A stretch of 64,000 nt of DNA, taken from NCBI RefSeq assembly GCF_910592395.1, contig NC_088312.1:7876001-7940000 (forward strand), read 5' to 3'. The position numbers and the translations under genes were made by a program. Source of the DNA: Lineus longissimus. Its lineage: Eukaryota; Nemertea; Pilidiophora; Heteronemertea; Lineidae. Of this stretch, positions 13,101 to 25,100 are shown piece after piece. The notes under the pieces were generated by a model that did no database searches, had not been told where the DNA came from, and saw nothing but the letters and a program-made list of their open reading frames with translations. Positions within the stretch are counted from its first letter, which is position 1, and every line of letters begins with the position of its first letter.

Positions 13101-16100
13101 TTCTCTTCTCTTCACATCCAGGCTCTTGATTGCTGTATTCCTTTTGATGTTCAGTTGTTAATCAACTTAGTAAAAAGCACAAAGCAGCCTTGTATCGGGG
13201 CTGTAATTTGCTGTCGTGAAATGGTTTGGCTTGGTGTTGGCATTGGGTTTAGATCGATCTAATATCGGTGAAATTGTAATTTTTCCATACCCATGATATA
13301 TTCACCTTCCTAAACAAAGATTAGGCTAGATTGTATGATGATTGCTTCTTCACAAAATGTACTGAGGCTTTTGATTATATCTTTACTGCCTAAGAATGCT
13401 CTGGTGACTTTCGCAAAGTAAACCTGAAGTACACTGTAGCATTACCAGCAGAGCCCTTCATTAATCATACCACATCTTTGATCCCGTTGATTTACTCCGA
13501 CATTCCAAAGTTAAGATACAGAGCGGCTTCAAACGGCATCCATCATAAAACGACGCTAGCATCAGATTCAATTGACAGCCACTTCTTACCAAAGGGTGAT
13601 ATAACTTTTGTTTTCGGTGCGTACCCTTAGCCAAGTCAGCGCTGCCATTCACCTTAGCCTCAGGGGGTCTCCTTTGAATCGATGACTTCAGTTCAAAAGT
13701 ATGATGTCTTATCGCTATTTCGTTAAACTTTTCAAATTCAATTACAAATTTCAAATATATTTTACAAACGGCATACCGCTCTAAAGTAAAGCTGATTTGT
13801 AGTGCATACACATGGTTAAATGGGAGTGACATTTTATTCTTGGCATTCTCCATGCATCAACAAGAACTAGCAAGTGACACTCACGCATAGCTGTATCCAG
13901 ATTTACGTCATACCTCGTGACTATTGCGTAGGTGTCATGATTAGCTGTTGCCAGCTTTAATAATGAATGAAGACATTATGGTCTTGGGCTTTGTACGGAG
14001 ATTGCTGATTATTACATTGCCGTAATCTTTGGGTAATCTTTGCTATTTTAGCTCCATGTATATCATATATTGCTATCTGTGAAGAACATGATGCAGAAAA
14101 TCCAGGACCAGATATCTTTCAGGACCCCCAAAGAACCAGCGAAGTGAGAATCATAATAGTTTCCCTCTAATGCGAGTGGTGTCAAAGTGTGTCTCTCATG
14201 ATGCTAAGCAGTTTACTCAGGTTTTCAAGCTATCTGGCTCAGGATAAAACCATTAACTCCTAAAGTCACTCCCACATAAATCCCCTACCTCATTCCTTTC
14301 TTAAAACAATCGATCCATCCTTCTCACTCAAGATCCATTAAGGGAGAGAAAAAAACACTTATCGGGTATCTACTTCCACAATACTTAACAAGTTCAGGCG
14401 ACACTCAGTAGCTAAATGAGTTTGAAAAAATAAGTTCAATTTCTTCTGATTGAAGCAGATGTGTTGCAAGTTTAAATTATCTGACGAAGAACTCTTTTTG
14501 AGGATTAGTTCTCAGTTCTATAATATACGAGTCTGTTAAGATCGCGAGATCAGGAACAGGTTTAGTGCAACGTTCTGTTCTGCTCAGTAAATCTTAAAGA
14601 ACACTCCTATCAAGTATTGGAGACCAATTTGAATGTGAGTTTTGCGACAGATTGATATGGTTGATCGCCTCGGGGTCCATGAAGAAGGCAGATGGCGGAG
14701 GAGGTAATCGATAAAATAGCAGCTGCGATCTCATGGGAATCATCCATGATGTTTTAATATTGGCAAAAGTCTGTATATACGGATGAATGTTGGTGATATT
14801 ACGTTTCTCAAACTCTAAACAAATATATCCGGGTCTGCCTCACTTTGCCATGTTCACACCAGAATGACAAAGTTCCGTAAGTGCTTTTTTGGCAACATGA
14901 AATTCAGTGCTTGAAAGCTTTGTTCATCACAGTCTTGATATTGACCATGTATTGCTTTTTTCGTGTGCTTGTGTGAAACATTACTTCTTTTGCCATTTCC
15001 CAGTTTGTATCATTATCTGCTTATACGTGTAGCTGCTAGGAGTTGGTTTTGAAAGGGAATGACTTTACTGGCCTTGGAGATCTGTCTGTAGTTTGAGTTG
15101 ATCGTACAATATAGTCACTGTCATATAAAGAGTGGGTCTGAATGGTAAATTCTTCTGAGCTTGAATCAAAACCATGTCTAATAGGGTAGCATGGTTGTCA
15201 GTTTCTGCCGTGATAAAGTAGCGTGAGGAATATGGAATAATATGCCTCCTTATTCCCTATTCAAGCATTCTACTGTCACCTTGGTGACTTTGGCTAGTCC
15301 TCCATGTCTGAATAGTTCTCCTTGCCTGCTTTGGTTAAGTGATGAATTGCCAGGAAACATTGGCTCTCAATACGGTTGTTAACAGCCGGCCAAGAATCTC
15401 CGAATTGCAAGTTGTTGCCAATTCAGGTGACAACCCCCACGTTCCGGGACTCCTTGATTAAACTTTCCCATGGAATACCATGGCATGGATCCAGCTGTGC
15501 CGGCACGCAGCCAGATGTACAGCATTTTACTCATATAAAAACAAGCACTGAATTTTACTGATATTCAAGTGGTTTTAACAGACAGAGCAAATGGGTAGTT
15601 CAATGAAATCAAAAAGGACATGATTGCAAATGATTCCCAAATTCCATTGTTTTTCACTTGGATATGAAGATGGGCTGGTAGATTAACCATGGAATTTCAA
15701 TTTTCAGTGCGTGTGACTTTCTTTCGTACATGTGGTAATGACATTACCATTGTTACAGACTTCCACATTGTAGGCATATACCATTTAGTATCATAAGCAC
15801 ATTTACTTGTGACCAAATTAGTAATAAGCATATCACCACAGCAAAGGCGATAGTGTTGACATAAAATTTGAGGTAAGCTGCTACAGTCATGACTGGTCAC
15901 AGCTCAGTCGGCCATAGCTGAGCTGATGCTAAAGCAAACTATGAATACTACGGATACTCTTTGTTCCAGAATAATAAATCATGCTTTGATCCTCGGTCAT
16001 ATTTATTTTCTATATCCGGCTAGTTTGCTCATGGGGTAAGAGCACATAGCAAACAGGAGGCGAGTAGCGATTGTCATGTAATCCATTGATTGAAACGTGG

Positions 16101-19100
16101 AAGATCAATGATGCTGCGCAGGTGGAGGCAGGTAAGGACTGAGGTTGTTTGGAGACGAAAGGTGAAATCCACCTTGACCCGCAAGTTTGGGCCAAATGGG
16201 CACCCGAATGCCGCACTAACACACTTGGTTATACCAAACGATGCTGATGGCGAAAAACTACTTATGAGGACAGTCGGAATTTCAATAGTAAACATGACTC
16301 CATCATTACAAAATTGCGGGGTAGTGATGGCTCCAACTGAAAACTACACCACTGCATATTGTCAGAGATGCAAACTAGCTAGATATGTCGCAATAAACAT
16401 GACCTCCATCCTCACAGGTTACACAAAAACAGAGCGATCGATTGATGCAACAATTTACCATTGATTGCTTATTGGTAAATATTTTCATATAGTTCTAACT
16501 TTTATAGTTCAATGAATGCTGGGGGATTTGCTCATGGCCAAGTTGCTGCATGCTGTATTGTGCTTTCACCATAGAGTGATTATGGCTTTGAGTCAACAGT
16601 GTTGGTTGAGGTGAAATTTTGTTTTGGTAGCCCATGAGTTGGCATATATAGCAAGTTCAGCTGTACCTGATGTTGTTATAATAGTATCAGTTTGTAACTA
16701 CTTGCTCTCACAGTTGCTTTCATGCTGTGATGATATTTTATAAAGATATTTTACTGAAATATGCAGCAAAGTTTTATTTTGCTACATGACGAAACGTATC
16801 TCCCTCGCTTGGAATAGATTTCAAGGCATTTGAAGGCGAAGTCAGTAAGGTGAGTCGGATTTTGCGTGGAAATTGATTTCATCCATACAATCAACTTTAA
16901 GAGAAGCTTACTATTGACCGAGACTGTACTGTCTTGTTATTCATGTACAGGTACCTGCATGTTGTATCCAATTCATAATTTCAGGCACGTTGTAATTACC
17001 ATTTCATTGATGGTGGGATGAAATACTGTTGTGTAAATAATGACTGGTAATTATTAACTGTTTGTGTTTTATTGTTGGATGCCATGGTAAATGGCTGGGT
17101 GTGCTGCTACTGATGGAGAGCAATTACTATGATGATTACAATGTTGTGGTATTGATGCTTATGACAAGTATGCTATCATTCACAGCATGACTGGGATAAA
17201 CTCGACCTCATGGTACCCCCAAGGGAATCATACTGTGTGTGTTTCTGTTTGTTATGAATCATGACTTCATGCAGGGTTCATTAAGAACTTTCAGAATCCA
17301 TTGACCAAGGTCCATTGACAACATAATGTGTCGCTAGTGACAGCAGGTATTGAAATTGTAATATCACCATCTTATACTGGTTCATATTGACCAAGTTTGT
17401 AAAAATGATATCTTAAAAACAATTATTTTTTTGGAGTTCTTTGAAGGCTAACGCTGTTTCTTTAAAATTTGAAAGTACTAGACTTAGTATTCACATCATG
17501 AACTTGGAGTCCTCTTGCAGTCTGTCAGAGTGGCCCAGGTAACAGTCACAGTCAGTAGATAATGACAAGTTCTGTTGGGAAATATGAGCTGATCCTGGAT
17601 TCAGACAACCTTGTCATCTTTATGTTGTAGAGAAGAATATTGGACACAACCTTATGGATTCGAATAAGTTTATGAATTATCTGGTATCCATTTCTTTCGA
17701 AGTACTGCTATTTTCAATATTGGATTTGCATCTTGGATTACTTTGGTTTTGTATTGAAAGTTTGGAATACCGATACAGTTTTGCAGGACTTCATATAAAG
17801 GATAAAATCTTTTTCTCGTGGAATATTATTGTCATCTCAGGGATGTTGGTGTGAATTCCAGGTTTGTTTCATCACTTTTGTTCCTACAATGTTATCAAAC
17901 TTTATACGAAAGGTGTAGCCATTTATTATAGTTATACTCAAACTGATACAGTCTGCACGATTCGATCAATTTTAGACTCTCTAATACATTTGAAACCAAT
18001 CAAACCCTTGGCGGATATTAACCTTTAAAAATCAACTTTATTATATACCACGTATTATTACATTCATAATGCCCTCAGGCTTTTTCAATGATTACAATTT
18101 CATTTTTCTCACCGTTCTGAAATGTTAAAAATACCTTACTTCACTTTGGTTATCCGCCTACTCAAGCCAGTAAGCTGATGAAGGCACTGCTACCAGTCAA
18201 CAAGCTATTAACTTATCAAATGTAAATTCAACTTCTTAGCTTAAATGTTTGGAGCCAAGCTTACAATAAAAAAGCGAAGGAAATAAGATATTTTGATGTC
18301 TGTGCTATTCAGATAGTGCTCCGACACCTCCGGCATTCGAAATGGTGTGCAACGTCGAGCATTCTTCTTTATTGAAAATCCGATATCTTTCCAATACCAG
18401 GATACAAAAATCCATTTTTCTTGCACGTGATAAGAAATAAAAATAAAACTCATCAATTTGAGTTTTCAATCCTTTGGTGTAAAATGACAGTTGCGTATAA
18501 TACAGATTAGGCAGATTGAATTATGGCAGGTTCAATGCTGTCAAATGTCTTAAAGAAATTTTCTCATATGAAATAACCTTTTGAGACAAAGTGGAGTTAT
18601 GATATTATTCACATAACTGGCAGATCTAGCTTGGCTTCCAACTGCATACTGGTCACTTGAAGACTGTCAATATGACCCCCTTACTCGTGCCTATAGACCC
18701 CCTTTATATTTACCCTAAAAACCACAGGGGCACCTCTCATTCACTCCTGTTGTTATCAGCTTCATTTCTTCAGAAGATGTTGTATCAAATTGATGAAATA
18801 TCTTTAATGGAAGTGACTATTTGGCAAGCCCGGCTCACCAAACAGCGCCTTTTTTCTGCCCTAGATGGAGAGCCGAACTCATGCATATTCAACCATCCAG
18901 GAGCTCATTATCATTCGTGGCAACACGGTCAGCAACACTGGAGTTACAGTGAAACGCCTTTAGAAATGCACACTAATGCATTTAACATGCTTATCAGTTA
19001 AATCACGTTGACTTTTTTTGTAAATCCATACAGTCATGTACATGTACATGCTTCTTCATGGATTATTGACCAAAACCCGAGTTTAGTAACAGAAATTGAA

Positions 19101-22100
19101 TCGAGAGCGGGAAGTCAGCCATTGTTAAATATGCGCATATAAATTCGAATATGACGTCACTGCTCTCTGATTGGCCAACATGTTGTAACCTCTCCGGCTC
19201 GCCAAAGAGGGTAGTATTTTTGCCCTGTTTGGCAAGCCCGGCTTGCCGAACAGGGTGGCTTTTAGTGCTGTTTGGCAAGCGGCTCTCCAAACAGGACAAA
19301 AAAAGATGCCTGTTCGGCGAGCGGCTTGCCAAATAGACCCGGCCATCTTTAATACGCACATTTCCTTGCATAAAACACACTGCATCTAAAACAGTATTCC
19401 GCATGCAACGTTGCGTATTGATGAAACAGCATCTTTAAGTTTTAGATCTTGGCAAGAAAAACTACACCGCAAAAGATACCCTAGAGTTGTTTCTATTCTT
19501 GTCATCAAGGAGCTGATCGATGCTTTTGACTCCTAGCATTTTACAAAGTAGTCATGCCACTATATCTTTTAAACCTTTCGTTTTGTAATCGTATCGGCGT
19601 ATTGAACATTTCTATTTTGAAACATTACCCCGTCTTGATAGATTGAATAGACGCAACGTTTCTGCTTTGAATAAACTATTGTCAAGGGAATATCATATTT
19701 AAGAGTGTAGAATGTTTTGAAAAAGATGGTGGGAGGTTCAATTTGTTTTGTAGAAGTTTGCTTAAACAGCTACGTCATGTATTGTTCAAAATCTGATTTG
19801 AAGGCAATTCACAAGTATGTCTCAAAACTAAAGCACTTGGCAAACCGAGCAATAGTATATGTTGTTGCTACCTGCAAAGTTGTAGACAGCATGACAATTG
19901 CTTGTGATTCGCAGGCTCTGGACATGGACCCAGAATGTGTCATCCCTCGCGTGGGAAGGCCAAAGTAGGTGGTCACATCATCTCTATTCATTTTGTCATG
20001 TTGTTGACCATGGGTAGGTCTCATGAATTTCAGATGATGTTCTTTCAACTGCTTCATCCCTAATATATTCAAATTACCTTCCCCAGTTTCATTCCTTAGT
20101 TGTCTCATTGTCATGCATTGTTTCAATCCTAGACGGATTAACCCTTTCAATTCCAAGTTTGTTGTGCAACACTATTAAAATATTTTAACTGAATGGCCAC
20201 TTTGATTATCAGCTTCTCTATTTATAAGGGCAGTAGGTCCTCTCTATCGAGGACTCCTTTGGGACTGACAAATGCAGTCCTTAATAGAGAGGTGTTCCGA
20301 TTACAGAAAATGTCCGCCAAGTGAGGTTCTGCTGTTTTATCATTTATCACAAAATGCATCAAAAGTTTTACCAACTCCGAGGAGGTCCTGTATAAAGGCC
20401 AACGCTGTTCCTTGAAAATGATAAACTAAGTCGTCTTGAAACAGTTAATTTCAGGCTGGCATTCTGTTAATCCTCACTACCGTCCTGTCACAGATTTTCT
20501 CCTGGATACAAAAGAAATTTAATTGCCTTGGGCAGCTGAGTTGACAGTTCATCTGTTGGGATTATAAATCACATGCAAAGATTCTAATATCGTTTGAAAG
20601 ATTATCAAGCTTCGCATTCATTTATTAACTTTACAATGCTGAATAGACCAGAATGGAATGTCTCAATTTTATTTTTTTTTCATAAATCTATACTTGCTTG
20701 ACTTTGTACCAATATTATATGTATTGTGCTTTGAAAAAAAGCAACACATAATTTGTCCATAATTGGCACTTGGGTATACATCCATAAACTGTGCTTGGGT
20801 AGGGGGCGACATTTGATTTACAACTTCCGCTTGGTATTTTGTCTCATTCACAATCCAGGCACATCCCTGCCATGACTATCAACCTACACGTACACCCACA
20901 TATTTTCACATGCAGTTTGCATCGGTAAGCTTCTCATCATCTGTTCAGCATGATTACCCTGCTCACCATAAAAGAACAGAGTGTGCGTCACCATCACCCA
21001 CCTCCTACTAAAACGTGCCATGAGAGGCAATTGAAAAATTTCTATAAAGTATACCTCATGTTTCCAGCAATCCCATTTCATGCCATTATTGTTGTTGTAT
21101 GAAGCATTGCATTATTGGTTGTAAGATATCCCTGTTGCATCCCCGCTGCAATTCGGTACCCCACCAAAACCTCAACTCTGTCTTTCTTCTGGTAGTGACA
21201 GGTTGCAGCTGTTGTTGGTGGCATTGGTGGTGCGGAAGCCACCATCATCACTTTTCACACATCCGCTGCATTTAGGTATCCTACCAAGCACTCATGTATG
21301 ATAAACATTACAGCATTACTGCTGTTGTCAGTCATGTCCGTGGCATTGGACATGGTACTGTGGTTGGTCACCTTCCAACCCCACATTACCTAGTGGCATT
21401 GGTACTGTTGGTGCTCATCTCCCCACCAGAAGAAACCTTTTGAATCTTCGACGGTTTTCTCACCTCGAGTCTCTCTTTCTCTTTGCAGCAATGAATGAAT
21501 CACATATCATCATTGCGGCTGTTGTCAGTGGCATTGGTGGTACTGTGGTGACCGTCTTCGTTGTGATACTCTGCTACTGGTGCCTCAAGCGCAAAAAGGA
21601 AAAACAAGACGAGGAACTAGTCGGCGATGGGACCAGGTACCATACGTTCGGGAACTACGAGTCTGTGCCTGCTGGGAAGGGGGGTCTGAAGGCAGGTGGC
21701 CCAGGAACCAATGGCAAGCAACAGCAGTGGGGTGAGCGCCCTCAGACTGGGGGCAAGAAGTCTCCTATGCTCACCAGGAAAACAATCAAGTATGTATCAG
21801 AATGCCCTAAAAGTTGTTGATGACTGTGAGCAGTGTGAGTCTGCTGTGGAACTCCTTAAGTTTTGGTGTCTGTCGACAGATTTGAAAAACAGATCACAAA
21901 TGCTTAGACCAGAAATTTCTTTTGCCGAATGCAGGACATTCCTACACAGGCACTGTCACCTCATTGGAAACATTGGCATAACCTGCCTGTGAGGTAGCTG
22001 CCTTAATTGCTCTGGCCATCTGAATTCTCATTTCACAGACCATTAGGGAAGTGGAAGAATATCAATCTGGCTTCAGGTATCGGCTCTTATGAGGACATTG

Positions 22101-25100
22101 ACATCAAAAGTGTTTGCGAAACCAATCCCTGCCTGACTAAATAAGACATTTTATGTCTCAAAGACCTAAATGGTTTTGAAAATAAAACTTTAAGTACCAA
22201 CCATTATAATTGACTTCATCATTTGAGCTGCCCTGCCTTACCTTGCACTTTGACATTTCATGAAACATCTTAGGCAAGCATTTAACCTAAGACTTAAAGG
22301 AATAACTTAAACATTCTGGCCTTAAAAAGGAGCAGTTATGACGATGCGTCACCAAGAAAAATTATTTCAGCAACCTGACATTTTATAGAAAGCACTTAAG
22401 AAATACATTTACCCGTAAAAAGATGCTCTGCCACATGAAAAGCAGTTTCACTGTGTTCTTCCTTGTCGAACCTTTATGGTGCATCATTGGTTTGGATGAG
22501 TAAAACACTGAACCGAAGCGCTGCAACCATTAGGCCAGTAGATGTATCGCTTTTTTTCCCTGTCGACAACATCACCTATGCATCTTTCATACTCTCATAA
22601 AAATAATCTTCCATGGCTGATCATTTTTCCCATATGAAGAGTAATTCTTTTCCTCGTGTAGTGTAATATGTAATCCAGAGGGAATCAGGCGCAGATTAAC
22701 AAGCTGCATAGACACCATAAAAGATCATAACGCGTGGATGGATTGTCGTTAGTTTTGACACCTTCATTAAGTCAAATAGTTGATTATGATGACTGGAATA
22801 GTTGATGATGATGATTCGATGCTAGCATCTCTTCGCATCAATATCATCCCTCAGGTTATGTGTTTGGTTTCTCAGTCGACAGGAAAACAGAAATCTAGAA
22901 AAGTATTCTGACAAACAACATGCAACAGCAAAATGTTGGATTGATATCATATTTTTAGGTTTAGGTGTAGCTTAAATGTAAAAAAGGCTTGCACGTTTAT
23001 ATGGCAGCTTGGGGTTAGGCCTGGCTTGGGCAGCCAATTTAGAATTCCAAACTGTACAGAGAAATGACACATTCACACTTGTAATCTGTCCAACTGTGTG
23101 CCTACTTCATCTTCTTTTGTGATGGGGATTTTTGAGGTACAGAGCTAGATTAAGGAGCAGGGCTTAAGCACTGAGTTAAGAGTCTGGTTTCCACCTAATC
23201 AGATTTTCCAGAGCCTGTTCTGCTCTGCTACTTCATTCCATCCGGGTTTTTTTAGCATGAAAGGTATTGCGTGGTTTCCTTTTTCATGTTGCTAAATGGT
23301 ACATGAAATTATTTTCCGCTGCATTGATGGCTAAAGCTGCAGATTCAATTAGCATAAGAAATCTGCAATCACCCCCAAAGGACATGCATCTCATTTAAAC
23401 TTTCTTTTTAACTAGTGTTGCATAGTAAATGAGTTTTCAACAAAGTTAATGTGTGAAGATACCTAAACAATATCTAAATAAAACACTCTATATTCTTATT
23501 TTTAGATAGAATAGATTTTGATGATTTTCTTCTATGTGCTACAAAAAACTTCTTATATATTTCTTTCTAATTTGTAACCAAATTTATCTTTTAGTTGATT
23601 TTGACATGAATTCATAGAGTATGTGTTCTATAAACTGTTATCCCTCAGTCTGAGTGTCCGATGCACAACTGACCAAAGTTTAACCCATTCAGTGTTGCGA
23701 GACAAACTGGTGCTTTCTACGTTGAACCCCATTCTATCTACCATTGAATGCCAGTGTCACACAATCTATAAACTAACTTGTTTTGTTATCAACCAAGTCT
23801 TCCTCTACGTACGTGTACAATACCACCCTTGAAATGAATATCTCACCAAAATCACATGTTTACCATGAAATTATACCACTTTGCCACGAAACCGCCACTA
23901 AACTCATAATTCTAGCAATTCTGTATGTCATTTTCTGTTCTCCAACATTACCCCGAGGAATCAAAATATCTCCGAGTGAGAAAAATAGTTGAAATATTGC
24001 CGAGGGTTTGAGGCGTAGAAGCTGAGAGAATGACAGGTGGTTTCTATTATTGTTTTATTGGCCATATCTTGTGAGATTTGCTGGGGGCAGCGATATTGAG
24101 ACGGACATCTCGAATGTTTTGGTATATGTGAGAGGGAATAAGGGCTGTTTCACGGACTCAAAGGTAGTCTTGGAGTAAGGAAAAATATCAGAAGACATGT
24201 TTCAATAGAGTTGTTACATGTTTCCTAACTGTGGAATTATATCACATGGATGTACTTCGAGTCTTAATTAAGACTGTTGTGCGTCTTTGCTCAGCATGTA
24301 ATATTCTTTTGTGGAAAAAAAGTTAAAGGATATTTCTACACCGACTTCTTTAAATGCGAAGATGGATGACAATACAACAATATGATATTAGAGGATCCCA
24401 TTAAGAGATAAACCAGTCGAGCTGAAAAATAGCCATGTTTGGTTATCAGGGGTACCTTGTTATTGCACGATAGGCTGACCATCCTGGGGATGTGATTGGT
24501 ATATAGTTCAAAGGATCAGATTGTCTAAACAGAGTGGAGACATTGTCAATATTGGTTGGGTTGCATGATAGAGGTAAGGGCCCCTCTCAAATAATAGAGT
24601 AATCGCTGGTCACCTTATGACATTTTGGACAGTGAGCAGGTCTCACGCTATGAACAAACCACGTGTTCATGGCTCACTGTAGCTGGTGTCCATAATCGCA
24701 GTTGACAGAAACTTTACCTGTGTTAATGCACTCAATGTTGCATAAAAGAAGAGAAGGAGAATGTGCTCAGCAAATGAGCAGTTTCTGTCACTGTGACCTG
24801 TGATGTAGCTAAAAAACTTTACACGGCCGCTGATATCAGAGTTAACATTTCAATGATGCAACAGTTGTGTGACATTCAGCTCAAGCACCTCATGATACGA
24901 GCCTCCATTAGTTGGAGTGAGTAACTAATCAATCAATCTCTTCCAAGCAAAAGGTCATGCCCGGCCTCTTTTAGGGAAGAAAATCTCATCAAACTGTGTT
25001 TCTCAGAATTTTTTGCTTTGTCTTCCAATAAAAAATGCTCTAGTGGCCCACACATTGATTAAGGGCTTTGGCCTTTTAGCAGTATCAGCATCAGTGGTCC

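Larger units (their letters stand above)
1117..21488 (+). other. Intron 1 (about 20.4 kb)
   Basis: It runs from GTAAGA to a strong pyrimidine tract ending TTTGCAG. It contains only short, unrecognisable ORFs, plus the repeats listed separately: the 85-bp minisatellite, the opposed 15-16 bp arrays, the palindrome cluster near 19.2 kb, the foldback at 20.24 kb and the relic repeats before exon 2. I see no gene in 1117-7849, 9967-18820 or 19341-21085. A large first intron is common for animal neuronal genes and often holds enhancers, but I cannot point to one. Confidence 0.6.

Noticed and set aside
22039-22076. 38-bp internal cassette exon using the donor at 22077
   Set aside because: It would leave phase 1 whereas exon 3 needs phase 2, causing a frameshift; the last-exon reading is more coherent.
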